Under the pieces are notes generated by a model. It made no database searches. It was not told the DNA's origin and worked only from the letters and a program-made list of their open reading frames with translations. Below, in pieces: positions 35,590-47,102 of a stretch of 64,000 nucleotides of DNA. This stretch comes from Nectonema munidae (Eukaryota > Nematomorpha > Nectonematoida > Nectonematidae): NCBI GenBank assembly GCA_030549495.1, contig JAUIRK010000885.1:620001-684000 (forward strand). The letters run 5' to 3'. A program made the translations under genes and the position numbers. Numbering within the stretch: position 1 is the stretch's first letter; the number at the start of each line of letters is the position of its first letter.

Positions 35590-36320
35590 ATATCGTTGGG
35601 TTCTCTGACTATTTAGTTTCGTATGTGCATAATGGTATGATAAAAATTGGAATTATGAGAAGACTAGGTTTATCATTCAAATGTGTCCTTTAACAGGGAG
35701 AAAACATATTTTTAAAAAGAATAAGATGTTTTTTGAAAACTTTAGTAGTAATGGTGTTCAAATTACAAGATGGATGGACAATTCAATCGTCACCGTTTGT
35801 ACAAATTTGGAGAGTGTTTTCCCTTTGATAGATGTTCATAGATGGAAAAAAAATTGTGGAAAAATAAAAGTAAACCAACCTTTTTTATAAAAGCCTACAA
35901 CAGAGGAATGAAAGGCGTAGATCTTTTTGATCAGTTTTTGTTTGTTTATAGACCACAAATAAAAAGTAAAATGGTATTGGCCGCTGATAATAAACTCAAT
36001 AAATACAGCTTTTGTTTTTTCTTGGAGGTTATATCAAATAATCAATAACTCCAAAATCTGTAACAAAGATTTTCGAAGAGAAATAGTTCACGTTCTCCTA
36101 AAAAAGTCAAAGCCATCATTAAACATTAATTTGGGTCCAAAAGGAAGAAAATCTGTTCCAAGTAAAGATATAAGAACAGACAGTCATAATCATAGTCCAG
36201 AATCATTTACTACATCAAGACGCTGTTATATATGTAAAAAAACACAAAAATTAAATGTAAAAAATGTGAAGTTTATTTACATTTAAAAAACTGTTGGCAA
36301 GTTTTTCATCAACACTAGTT
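35590..36320 (+). pseudogene. piggyBac transposase remnant (PGBD-like)
   Basis: The frames at 35,681-35,890 and 35,842-36,048 contain RWMDNSIVTVCTNLESVFPL and then YNRGMKGVDLFDQFLFVYRP, the 'YN--MGGVD--DQ---YR' block of piggyBac transposases with its last catalytic Asp. A Cys-rich tail (RCYICKK ... CKKC) near 36,220-36,270 follows. Frame changes and the missing N-terminal half mark it as dead. Confidence 0.78.
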
Positions 36321-36850
36321 ATTTTTATTAATAAAAGTTTTTTATTATTTTTTAATTTCAGTATATTTAGATAGACATTAAAGAATTAGTTTTTAAAAAT
36401 TAACTCTTTTTATCAAATTTTAGCCTTGCTGGGTTATAATGGGTTAATTTAGAAGAACAACTAATTTCAAGATTAGCTGCATCTCCTTATTATGTTTTGC
36501 CAATTGATGAGTCTTTTGAGGAAAAAACTCTTTTAGAAAAATTTTGTTAGATACTACTTAGAATCTGCTTGCGAGGATCTACTCTGTGATTTATCTTTGC
36601 CGCGATTCATAGCACAGGTTTTAATATATTCCAAGAATTTCACAAATTTATTCGCGACTAAATAAATTTCTTAAATTGGGTGGGAATATGTACCGACGGA
36701 GCCAGAGCTATGACTGGTAAAAACTGCGGCTTTATAACAAGGTTGAAAGAAAATGCCCCATCTAATATCGTTGTCCACAAAAATTATTATCTATTCTCAG
36801 TAACTCGTGTTGCTGTTATATATTAAATTTGATTTTAGCCAAGCATAAAC

Positions 36851-38549
36851 GAGATTTTTGCGTATTTTATTTGAATAGTCAAAATTTATTGAAAATAATT
36901 GCTTCATTTTTCGCTTAATTTGAGATTTAATCAAAAAATTTCTCGAAAATTTTTATCCAATGAGATGAAAAAGTTTACGTACTTCTTTCTCCCGTGACAA
37001 AAAGGGCCATAACTTTAAAAAATAATATAGATTCTTCACTAAAGTCATTGGCAGGAGAATTATTTCTGAGAACACGGAATTATTCCTAAAGATGATTAAG
37101 AAGGGAGGTAAATTTAAGAATACATGTCGACTACAATCGATCACTTGTCGTTAATATCTAGAAATAAATTTTGAGTAAAAAAAGGACATCATGCTCCATA
37201 TCTACGAAAATTTTGTAAACATTGACACTTTTAGCAACTGTCATCAGAATCTTGCAAAGTCCATAAGGTAGGGTTTTGTGCGCAATGCAAAACTAGAACA
37301 TGCAGTTATGTTGTGTAAATAATAGATATTCTTTGATACCACATAATAACATATCAACAAATTTGTGGTTAGATTCATTTTTAAATAATTATTGTCCATT
37401 TAGCATATCGACCTTTTTCTATTTTAATATTCGTATATTTGTGTTAGTTCATACATAGGTAATGAATAGTATATATCAATGACTAATATGCCGTTAATTT
37501 ATAAAATATATTTGCTATATTTCATCAAATCAATAAAATATTTTTTCTCTTCTTGATATTCAATGATTCTTTTGGATCCCATCTAATGAATGAAGATTGA
37601 AACAAATCTCTTTTCAAGACGATCTGAGTTGTAAAGTTCTTAAAGTTTATATATTAAAATAATTTTGAAAAATTTTGCCTGAGAGATCTGAGTTTAATGA
37701 AAGCTCAAGTTTATATATTAACCCAATAACGACCAATGTTCCTATTTTGGAACATAAGTAATTTCATCCTCGTCTGCTTTTTTGAATGACTTTTTATATT
37801 GTCGGTTTTTTTTACCCCTTCTATGGTAAAATTTTTGAAGTCGATGTAGTAATATAATTAATGATAAAAAATTGATCAACTTGTGAAATTTTTATAAAAA
37901 TTATTTTAAAATGACATTGTAAAAAAGAATACTCACTTCTATTGTAATTAGATCGTGAATACGTACATATTTTTTTGTTCTTTTCATTTCAATTTTTAGA
38001 AATGGAAATTTTAGAACCTCAATGGTCCTAATTGCAAAAAAAGTTAAAGGTTAATAAAGTCGTTCTTTGCTCTACTATCAAATTTTCTATTATTAATCAT
38101 TAAATAAATTTAGGATATTTTCGTTAATTTCAATTTCCTTTCTATTTTCCAAACAATAAATATTTTTAATAGCTCAAATTAAAACTCAATAATTAGAACA
38201 ATTTAACAAAACTCATATTTTTAAAAAGATCTTATTGATTCATCTAATATTTTTCCATATTGCAATATTTACTTTAGTTTATAGTTAGTACAATAAAGAT
38301 AGTGACATTCAAGCTGCTCCTTGATCATCTCTTAGGTTTGTTCTATTGTACCACAAATTATTTGTAATGCATTATGTAAACATTTTATTTTTTGTATTTG
38401 GCTTTCAATAAATTACTTAACTTTTTGATATTATTCATGTTTCTAACGACGTTTATTCAAGTATTATTTCTTGACTCTTTATAACATTCACAGAAAGAAG
38501 TATGACTTTTTACTTTACGCCAATTTTCAAGTTCAAAAAATATATGGAA
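36851..38549. other. AT-rich stretch with one MITE half
   Basis: Apart from a TTAA CCCAATAACGACCAATGTT piece at 37,728-37,800, which resembles half of a piggyBac-type MITE, I see no gene, RNA or element end. Confidence 0.5.
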
Positions 38550-38733
38550 CATAGGGTTGGTTGGTTGGAAATATCAAAGCACTTTCAGTCATAAAGCTAT
38601 ATGCTCGCATTATGGTTAAAATGGTTAATCATAATTTTTTGGAATTTGTTTTTAGAGTTGGGAGCCTTGGGAATCGAACCCCTGACCTTTAACTGTTAAG
38701 CTGAGAGCTACACCTTAACAACCAGTGAGGCTC
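38550..38733 (-). repeat. tRNA-derived SINE, family 2
   Basis: On the minus strand 38,733 to 38,661 folds like a tRNA: a 5' GAGCCTC opposes AAGGCTC, and a T-arm GGGGTTCGATTCCC acts as B-box. The body runs on to about 38,550. Part of its tail (TTGGTTGGAAATATCAAAGC) recurs near 40,130-40,190, showing it is repeated. More likely a SINE than a working tRNA gene, given the body and imperfect arms. Confidence 0.6.
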
Positions 38734-40129
38734 ATGGAACATAGGATAAAAATAATGTAATTTTTCTTTTATCTAAAAGAGTTTTATAATTCAAAAAGAA
38801 AATGCAATAAATTTTATACCAATAAAATAAAAAAGAATAAATCTCGGTAAAGATAGCGTTAAACTTCAACATAAAGAAAATAATAGAGCAATAACTCTAC
38901 AACCGATAGTACGGTATTCATCATTATAGTATTTGTTGTTGCTATTGAATATTATCCCCATTGTATCATAATGTAATACAAATACTATATATATTGAATA
39001 TTATTTGTTACTGTTTCCAAAGAATTACAAATTTTTGGTTATATGGGTGAGTTTATTTATATTTCATCATAATGGATGATGTATACAATCAGGGTCGCGC
39101 TAACCAAAAATTTTTGAGTGGGGGTCAAACTTTCTAGTGTGTTGAATATACACTTAATATTTTTTCAAAAAAAGCTTTTATCAATGTGACAAAAAATAGA
39201 TATAGAAAATCATTTGAAATCCTCAATGATCTTTGAGAAACAAAAATTAAAGAAGAATCATTTTATTAAAAAATTGTGAATAAGTTAATATTCCATGTTC
39301 AAACAGTTAACTTTAGTCTTCTTGGTTTTTTTGTTAAAATTCTTTAGGAAATCATCAAATGTAACTTTCTTGGTTAGTTTTTTCCCTTGAGAAAGAATTA
39401 TCAAGTTTTCTTTTCTTTCACTCAGCATCGACTGTCGTGAAGAAGTGAAAACTCTTTAAAGTGTTGAAAAACTTCTTTCACACGACGTTGTGCTGATGCC
39501 TATTGTTAAAGCAGCTTAAAAATATACTGTAACATAAATAATATTTTAGTAAAAATATCATAATTACCAATATACAAAGAAAAGATCTCATTCCAGCGGA
39601 CTTGATTGGATATAATTCCTTTAAAATATCAGAAATTTCTATTCCTGGTGGTAAGTTCTTTCCCTCCAAAAAAGTTTTGATAACCTAGTTATGTCAAATA
39701 TTAAAAACGATTATTATAGAAAACGTATTATTCAAATGATAGATTACTAAGCACTGAGAAGATAAAATATTTTCGTCAGTCTTTATTTCAAGAAGAGTGC
39801 ATGGTGGTTTGATTTTCTCATACATTAGAAAATGTTCTTTTGAACTAGGCATAAGGCAGTTAATAGCATTTATAATAGAAATGTTTTGATCTGCAAATCT
39901 GAAAAATTCCAAAAACTCATTAAGCAAAATGGTAATATATCATTTTTTACCTTTTTGAAATTTCCTGTATTACTGAATCAAAGCATTCATAATATATTTT
40001 TCTAATTTTTGCAATTTCTGAATTATTATCATCAGAATTAGGCTTCATGGATGAATCAACTTCAAATCACTCAATCTTTGAGGGACTTTGAGGGATTTTA
40101 GGAAGGACTAAGCTTTAATTAAATAACAC

Positions 40130-40200
40130 TTGGATTGGATTGGAATATCTAAGCACTTGCCAACTTTGTTGATATGCTTGCTTGATTGCTGGATGTTTAT
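40130..40200. repeat. SINE family 2 tail fragment
   Basis: GGATTGGATTGGAATATC and GATATGCTTGCTTGATTG resemble the body near 38,560-38,620. It lies within the hAT, so it was probably inserted there. Confidence 0.4.
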
Positions 40201-40239
40201 ATTAAAAACAATGGAACAAAATTGTCTATTTTACAGTGA

Positions 40240-40388
40240 CTTGAGATTGATAAGAGGGGGGGGGGCTTACATTTAAGGAGAGGGGGGCTTACTTTATGAG
40301 TGGGTGGGGGGCTTACATTTAAAGAGAGGGGGGGGCTTACTTTATGAGTGGGGTGGGGGGGGGGGGGGGGGGGGGGCTCAAGCCCCCA
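40240..40388. repeat. G-rich minisatellite inside the hAT
   Basis: Alternating units GGGGGGCTTACATTTAA(A/G)G and GGGGCTTACTTTATGAGTGG, ending in a run of more than 20 G. Each unit has G-runs long enough for quadruplex formation on this strand. Very unlike the AT-rich surroundings. Confidence 0.85.
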
Positions 40389-40421
40389 ATTTTAATAGGA
40401 CGCGCGGGCCCTGTATACAAT

Positions 40422-41220
40422 ATAACCCTCGAATAAAAATACTTGAAAAGTTTATATAAAACAAATTCACAAAGCTTTATAACAATGAGGCAGACAACCT
40501 AAAACAATTGTGGTTAAAATCAAAGATTTCCTAATAAAATGTTTAAATAGATTGATATAGCCTAATTTAAATAATTTAAGCGTAATTCTAAGCTATCTCT
40601 ATGAAATCTACTATGCTTGTTTTTCATGTTTTTTTATTTATAAAATATATCGTTTGAAGCAAAATCGATATATTTAAAGTGTTTACAATTAACCTGATTG
40701 TCAATTGAAGAATCTTTGACTCATTTCACAAAATATTTTTCAGGCAATAGGTGATATTATGCCCTAAAATTTATTATACTAAATTTTGAATCTCTAGAAA
40801 GCTCTTTTACCGTAAAAATTTCGCCAGATCCGACTTCACTCATGGAGTAAAAAATTAGTTCAGACCTTCTTTCATGCTCTACTCCTCTTATTGTGAAAAT
40901 CCGCACAAACCAATATTTTGTGCTAACCATGATATCAGAATTAGAATCACTGTTAAAATAGGGTATTGCTAAAATATGGGCAGCAATGGGTAGCAATAGG
41001 CAGCACTAAAAATAACAAAAAAACACACTGATACAAAGTTTTTTTTAAGTTTTATCATATATACAATGTACTTTATCCATAAAAAATCAAGTTTAAATTT
41101 AATTAATAAATATTTATCTAACTGTGTCACCCGAATAAAATCAAATCAAATATTTATCTTCAATTTTTTTTGTTTTTCTTAAACTTCTTTCTGCTCTATT
41201 TTTTATGTAATGTTCTAATT
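40422..41220. other. AT-rich spacer, no feature
   Basis: No recognisable gene, RNA or element ends between the hAT and the large element's left target site. Confidence 0.5.
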
Positions 41221-41228
41221 GGTTTACC

Positions 41229-41500
41229 CGGTCCTGGCAAAATGAGCTGACTGAAAAGCTTACAAGAAAAACTTTAATAACTTTAAAAATATTCAATGAA
41301 TTGACTTGAAATTTAAAATACTAATAGAACATGATAAAATATATAATCTTGTAAAGTTACATAAGAATCTAACCAATAGATTTTATATTATGATCATTCA
41401 AAATTCGGAAATTTTTTCGGTAGCCATTTTTGTGGCAAAATAAGCTGACAGAATCAACAGCCATTTTATCGGTTTTTTAAAAATGGAGATTTTCGTAATT
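41229..41500 (+). repeat. Left terminal repeat of the large element
   Basis: Matches inverted 58,902-58,670 and direct 63,615-63,870. Best block TGGCAAAATGAGCTGAC at 41,235-41,251; weaker matches follow, such as CTTGTAAAGTTACATAAG and GCCATTTTTGTGGCAAAATA. Confidence 0.65.
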
Positions 41501-41726
41501 ATCTTTTTTCTTTGATTTTCAAATTTAATTTCATTTTTACTACTCGTAAGTTCTCTAAACAACTTTACAAGTTTTTTACTTTCGTAGATGTAATTAAGAA
41601 TTTTAAGCCTATTTAACTTTTAAAATAAACTATGCTCTAATATTTATTTTTTTCTTATAGTTATAATATTGATATCACATATGAGATTTTTAACTTCCAA
41701 TTTTTATATGAAACTTTTTTTTACTT

Positions 41727-44280
41727 TTTCATTTTGTTATTATCTTATGTGAAATATTAATATTTTTTAGAACTGCTTTTTACCTTTTCCAATTCTGTAA
41801 GATAATTATTTCTATCTTTTCATTTTGTTATTATCTTATATGAAATATTAATATTTTTTAGAACTGCTTTTTACCTTTTCCAATTCTGTAAGATAATTAT
41901 TTCTATCTTTTCATTTTGTTATTATCTTATATGAAATATTAATATTTTTTAGAACTGCTTTTTACCTTTTCCAATTCTGTAAGATAATTATTTCTATCTT
42001 TTCATTTTGTTATTCTCTTATGTGAAATATTAATATTTTTTAGAACTGCTTTTTACCTTTTCCAATTCTGTAAGATAATTATTTCTATCTTTTCGTTTGT
42101 TATTCTCTTATGTGAAATATTAATATTTTTTAGAACTGCTTTTTACCTTTTCCAATTCTGTAAGATAATTATTTCTATCTTTTCGTTTTGTTATTCTCTT
42201 ATGTGAAATATTAATATTTTTTAGAACTGCTTTTTACCTTTTCCAATTCTGTAAGATAATTATTTCTATCTTTTCGTTTTGTTATTCTCTTATGTGAAAT
42301 ATTAATATTTTTTAGAACTGCTTTTTACCTTTTCCAATTCTGTAAGATAATTATTTCTATCTTTTCATTTTGTTATTATCTTATATGAAATATTAATATT
42401 TTTTAGAACAACTTTTTACCTTTTCCAATTCTGTAAGATAATTATTTCTATCTTTTCGTTTTGTTATTCTCTTATGTGAAATATTAATATTTTTTAGAAC
42501 TGCTTTTTACCTTTTCCAATTCTGTAAGATAATTATTTCTATCTTTTCATTTTGTTATTATCTTATATGAAATATTAATATTTTTTAGAACAACTTTTTA
42601 CCTTTTCCAATTCTGTAAGATAATTATTTCTATCTTTTGATTTTGTTATTCTCTTATGTGAAATATTAATATTTTTTAGAACAGCTTTTTACCTTTTCCA
42701 ATTCTGTAAGATAATTATTTCTATCTTTTCGTTTTGTTATTCTCTTATGTGAAATATTAATATTTTTTAGAACAGCTTTTTTACCTTTTCCAATTCTGTA
42801 AGATAATTATTTCTATCTTTTCGTTTTGTTATTCTCTTATGTGAAATATTAATATTTTTTAGAACAGCTTTTTTACCTTTTCCAATTCTGTAAGATAATT
42901 ATTTCTATCTTTTCGTTTTGTTATTCTCTTATGTGAAATATTAATATTTTTTAGAACAGCTTTTTACCTTTTCCAATTCTGTAAGATAATTATTTCTATC
43001 TTTTCGGTTTGTTATTCTCTTATGTGAAATATTAATATTTTTTAGAACAGCTTTTTACCTTTTCCAATTCTGTAAGATAATTATTTCTATCTTTTCGTTT
43101 TGTTATTCTCTTATGTGAAATATTAATATTTTTTAGAACAGCTTTTTACCTTTTCCAATTCTGTAAGATAATTATTTCTATCTTTTCGGTTTGTTATTCT
43201 CTTATGTGAAATATTAATATTTTTTAGAACAGCTTTTTACCTTTTCCAATTCTGTAAGATAATTATTTCTATCTTTTCGGTTTGTTATTCTCTTATGTGA
43301 AATATTAATATTTTTTAGAACTGCTTTTTACCTTTTCCAATTCTGTAAGATAATTATTTCTATCTTTTCGGTTTGTTATTCTCTTATGTGAAATATTAAT
43401 ATTTTTTAGAACTGCTTTTTACCTTTTCCAATTCTGTAAGATAATTATTTCTATCTTTTCATTTTGTTATTCTCTTATATGAAATATTAATATTTTTTAG
43501 AACAACTTTTTACCTTTTCCAATTCTGTAAGATAATTATTTCTATCTTTTCATTTTGTTATTCTCTTATATGAAATATTAATATTTTTTAGAACAGCTTT
43601 TTACCTTTTCCAATTCTGTAAGATAATTATTTCTATCTTTTCGTTTTGTTATTCTCTTATGTGAAATATTAATATTTTTTAGAACAGCTTTTTACCTTTT
43701 CCAATTCTGTAAGATAATTATTTCTATCTTTTCGTTTTGTTATTCTCTTATGTGAAATATTAATATTTTTAGAACAGCTTTTTACCTTTTCCAATTCTGT
43801 AAGATAATTATTTCTATCTTTTCGTTTTGTTATTCTCTTATGTGAAATATTAATATTTTTTAGAACAACTTTTTACCTTTTTCAATTCTGTAAGATAATT
43901 ATTTCTATCTTTTCGTTTTGTTATTCTCTTATATGAAATATTAATATTTTTTAGAACAACTTTTTACCTTTTCCAATTCTGTAAGATAATTATTTCTATC
44001 TTTTCGTTTTGTTATTCTCTTATGTGAAATATTAATATTTTTCAGAACAACTTTTTACCTTTTCCAATTCTGTAAGATAATTATTTCTATCTTTTCGTTT
44101 TGTTATTCTCTTATGTGAAATATTAATATTTTTAGAACAGCTTTTTACCTTTTCCAATTCTGTAAGATAATTATTTCTATCTTTTCGTTTTGTTATTCTC
44201 TTATGTGAAATATTAATATTTTTTAGAACTGCTTTTTACCTTTTCCAATTCTGTAAGATAATTATTTCTATCTTTTTGTT
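41727..44280 (+). repeat. Tandem array, about 28 copies of 91 bp
   Basis: Unit contains TTTTTTAGAACTGCTTTTTA and TTCCAATTCTGTAAGATAAT and ends TGTGAAATATTAATA. Copies are nearly identical, differing mainly at a three-way site (AACTGC, AACAAC or AACAGC) and at CATTTTG/CGTTTTG/CGGTTTG. Like variants cluster, which suggests local spread by unequal exchange. The array ends 120 bp before the OTU-MULE start codon and lies within the large element, so it may serve as a foldback-like arm or as transposase-binding or promoter sequence. Confidence 0.95.
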
Positions 44281-44400
44281 TAACTTTATATTTAGCTTTT
44301 TCTATCTTTTGAGATATACACATTTGTTCTCATCTTACATTTTTGTTAGTGTTTCCTTTACACTTATTTTCTTAATTATTATAACTTTTTATAGTGTCAA

Positions 44401-46780
44401 ATGGAAAGGTACTCTAATATTTTATTAAATATGAATGCATGTTTAAATAGTCTAAATTCAGAGAAGAACTTTGATGCCAAAATATTCTCTTTAAAAAAAT
44501 ATATACACCATCATAAAAATATATTAACAGTACCTCTTCCCACTTTTGAACCAAATATGTATTCGACTACTCTTGATTTTAACTCTAAACACATTTTAGA
44601 CACGTTTAATATGGACACAAACTACATTCCCTTAACCACTAAAGGAGATGGGAACTGTTTGTTTAATTCCATTTCTATATTCTTTCATGATAATGAAAAT
44701 TATTCTATTATATACCGCATTTTAACAGCATTTGAATTAGTTGAAAACTATGAAAAATATAGGAATGAAGAGTATAATAAAGTATGCAGTTTAGAAGATG
44801 CAGTTTATGGTGCATGTTCAAATTACGGTTGGTCTAATGTTTTCACGATAAGTGCTCTTTCAAGTGTTCTAAAAAAACCAATTAGATTAGTATATCCACC
44901 GTATAATTCAATTGATGATGTTGCTCATTTGATATTAAATACAATCATTTTACCTCTTGAGTTTAACTCGAAGAAAATTTCTTCGTTTGATAACATAAAA
45001 ATTTTATTTACATATACTAATTTCAAAAAAAATTATCCTTCATTTCCAAACCACTTTGTTCCTTTGGTTAAATGCGAAAAACATGTTTCTTCCGTATTCA
45101 GAAATAAAGATCAATTAGTTCCCATAGAAGAGTTGGTTAAAAAAGATAAAATTTTGCTTGAATGTCACTCCGATGATATTAATAACAGAAATTGTGAGTC
45201 ATTAAAAGCCGTGGCTGGTAAATCAATTTATTATGAGCACAGTTACGCTTGTGTATATACTCAATCAGATAAAACAAATTCGTTTATCAAAATAGAAGAA
45301 TTTTTATCTAGAAATGATTGGTTTGAATTTATTAATAACACATCTCTTCCATATGATAATGTTCCATTGGGGTTCAGTAAAGAAAATATATGTTTCCTCG
45401 TTAAAAAGACTTCTCAAAATAAGAATAAATTTTTCGATGACTGTGGTGCCTGGACTAAAAACTCAACTAATAAGTTTTCTTATGTAGTAAATTCTGATAA
45501 CAGTTTATCTTTTGTCAGGGTTAACCACCTTGACGAATCAAATGTAATTTATGTTAAAAGACATTATTCAAAGTTAAAAAGGGATGAAAATTATCAAAGA
45601 AGGATATCTTATTTTTATGTGTCGCCAAAACTTAATCCTAATCTTTTCCAAATAATGACATATGAATACATTGGGACTTTTCCAACCTTAATTCCTCATC
45701 TTAACTCAAAAAATTCTAACATTTATGTAAGAACTGATGAGGAAACAAGAGATCTTGTTATGAAAAAATTAAGTAAATCTCAAGATAGTGTACGAAAAAT
45801 ATATACAGATTTGCTTTTAGATAATCAAGCACCTCGCAACAGCGGAATTATAAGGTACATGAAGCGTAGCAGAGATGAAATTGAAAATCCTAATACACTC
45901 ATGAATCTATCTGAAGAAATTCAGATGTCAATTTCCATGTGTTGTAACCAACATCCTTTTATCAGACACTTCTTTTCAACACAAGGTAAGCCACCTTCTT
46001 TCATTTTATATACTGATTATCAATTAAATCACTTTCTAGAATGTATTGATAATGGATGTATAATGACCATTGATCGAACATTCAATTTAGGATCATGTTT
46101 TCTGACTTATTTTGTATTTCAGGAAAAAAGATTGAAAAGTAGATTAACCAAAGCCAATCCAATTTTTTTAGGACCAATGTGTCTCCATTGGGATGGTCAA
46201 TTTGAAACTTATTACTCATTTCTGATTCATATCGCCTCCAAAGTTAAGGATAGACATATTTATGTAGGGTCAGATGAGGAAAAGGCTTTGGTGAAAGCTA
46301 TAAGTCAATCTTTCCAAAATCATACATTACTTCTTTGCACTAGGCACATGAAAAACAATTTGATTAGACATAACAATGATAAATTTTGTCTAAAAAAATC
46401 TGAATTTGCTATTTTAAGACGCAAATTGTTTTCAGAAATTGGTCTTAGTTCTAAATTAAATATTAATTCCTTCGATGCAGAAGCGGCAATTATTATTCAA
46501 GAATATCACCCAAAATTTGGAGACTATATCATCAAAATGATTCAAAACATAAGAGAATATGTTGTACTTCCTCGTTTGAAATCCGAAGATATTCCATTAC
46601 TTTGGACTAATAACATTTCAGAATCAAAAAATCATATAATTAAGCTAAGTACTGATTGGAAAAAGAAAAAGATTTTAGAACTTATAAAATTATTACATAT
46701 TGAAACTCTGAGGGATCAAGCTTTGTTTCTAGCATCATGTAACTCTACGGGTGACTATTTTCAATGTTCTCCTTTCTCTG
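44401..46780 (+). CDS. OTU protease-MULE transposase fusion, copy A
   Basis: 793 codons from ATG to the piggyBac insertion; the open frame then runs ten codons into the insert, ending at 46,812. Residues 75-223 form an OTU fold: TKGDGNCLFNS with Asp83 and Cys86, and NHFVPLV with His218, so the catalytic pair of a deubiquitinase-like cysteine protease is kept. Around 346-410, DCGAW ... HYSKLKRDENYQRR may be a WRKY/FLYWCH-type DNA-binding fold. Residues 540-745 are a MULE catalytic core: TIDRTFNLG (Asp558), GPMCLHWDGQ, GSDEEKALVKAI (Asp625), LLCTRHMKNN (CxxH) and TNNISESKN (Glu741). MULE enzymes cut and paste DNA; OTU modules are seen in some transposons and in vertnin-type proteins. The frame is clean up to the insertion. 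Confidence 0.85.
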
Positions 46781-47102
46781 TTAACACTAGAAGGACCAAA
46801 GACGTCAATTGACGTAAACTATACTTTGATATTGGATTTATCACTATAGCATGTGTGACTATACCATCATACTACGTGACAATGTTTTAATTAATGTTTC
46901 ATTTGACATATGTGTTATTTTATCTTTGAAGAATTCAACTTCAAGATGATGTGTCATTTTTGACATAAAGGACCATCTGCGTCAATTGACGTCTAACTTT
47001 TATATTCATTCATACACATATACGAATAAGTATATTATTGTTTTTTTGCTTTATTCTTAGCTTCTCACTCATTTCTTTGTCTTACAATTCTTTTCGATCA
47101 TC

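Larger units (their letters stand above)
34497..36447. mobile_element. piggyBac element inserted in the hAT gene
   Basis: Borders TTAT CCCATT (left) and AATGGG TTAA (right), placed so that removing the insert leaves one TTAA in an open hAT frame. Inside are a MITE-like inverted unit (34,501-34,872), a poly-T tract, a 27-bp minisatellite and a decayed piggyBac transposase. Either one piggyBac with later insertions, or two elements side by side. Confidence 0.72.
34123..36850 (+). pseudogene. hAT transposase (ZBED5/SCAND3-like), split by a piggyBac
   Basis: Blocks: KPLEYWERMKE near 34,230; then HLIGKSKKSFTVGERLIIPA and TVSRRIDDIAL up to 34,500; then, beyond an insertion, NLEEQLISRLAASPYYVLPI from 36,447 and GICTDGARAMTGKNCGFITR near 36,690-36,740. 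These are the standard order for SCAND3/ZBED-type hAT transposases, whose protein cuts and pastes the element. The frame reads straight across the TTAA where the piggyBac sits. Stops elsewhere and loss of the C-terminal half show that it was dying anyway. Confidence 0.8.
39090..40413 (-). mobile_element. hAT transposon with perfect 8-bp target duplication
   Basis: Ends CAGGGTCGCGCTAACC and, inverted, CAGGGCCCGCGCGTCC, flanked on both sides by TATACAAT. On the minus strand (about 39,490 to 39,370) the frame gives CERSFSTL then RVFTSSRQSMLSERKENLII, the hAT C-terminal dimerisation block; a stop separates the two. Upstream frames at 39,694-39,927 are weaker. Near the 5' end of the gene lies a G-rich tandem array. 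Dead but with excellent borders. Confidence 0.85.

Noticed and set aside
38661-38733. Functional tRNA gene on the minus strand
   Set aside because: Arms only partly pair, and a repeated non-tRNA body follows, so a SINE is more likely.
41727-44280. CRISPR-like array
   Set aside because: Units are contiguous 91-bp repeats with no unique spacers, in a eukaryotic transposon context.
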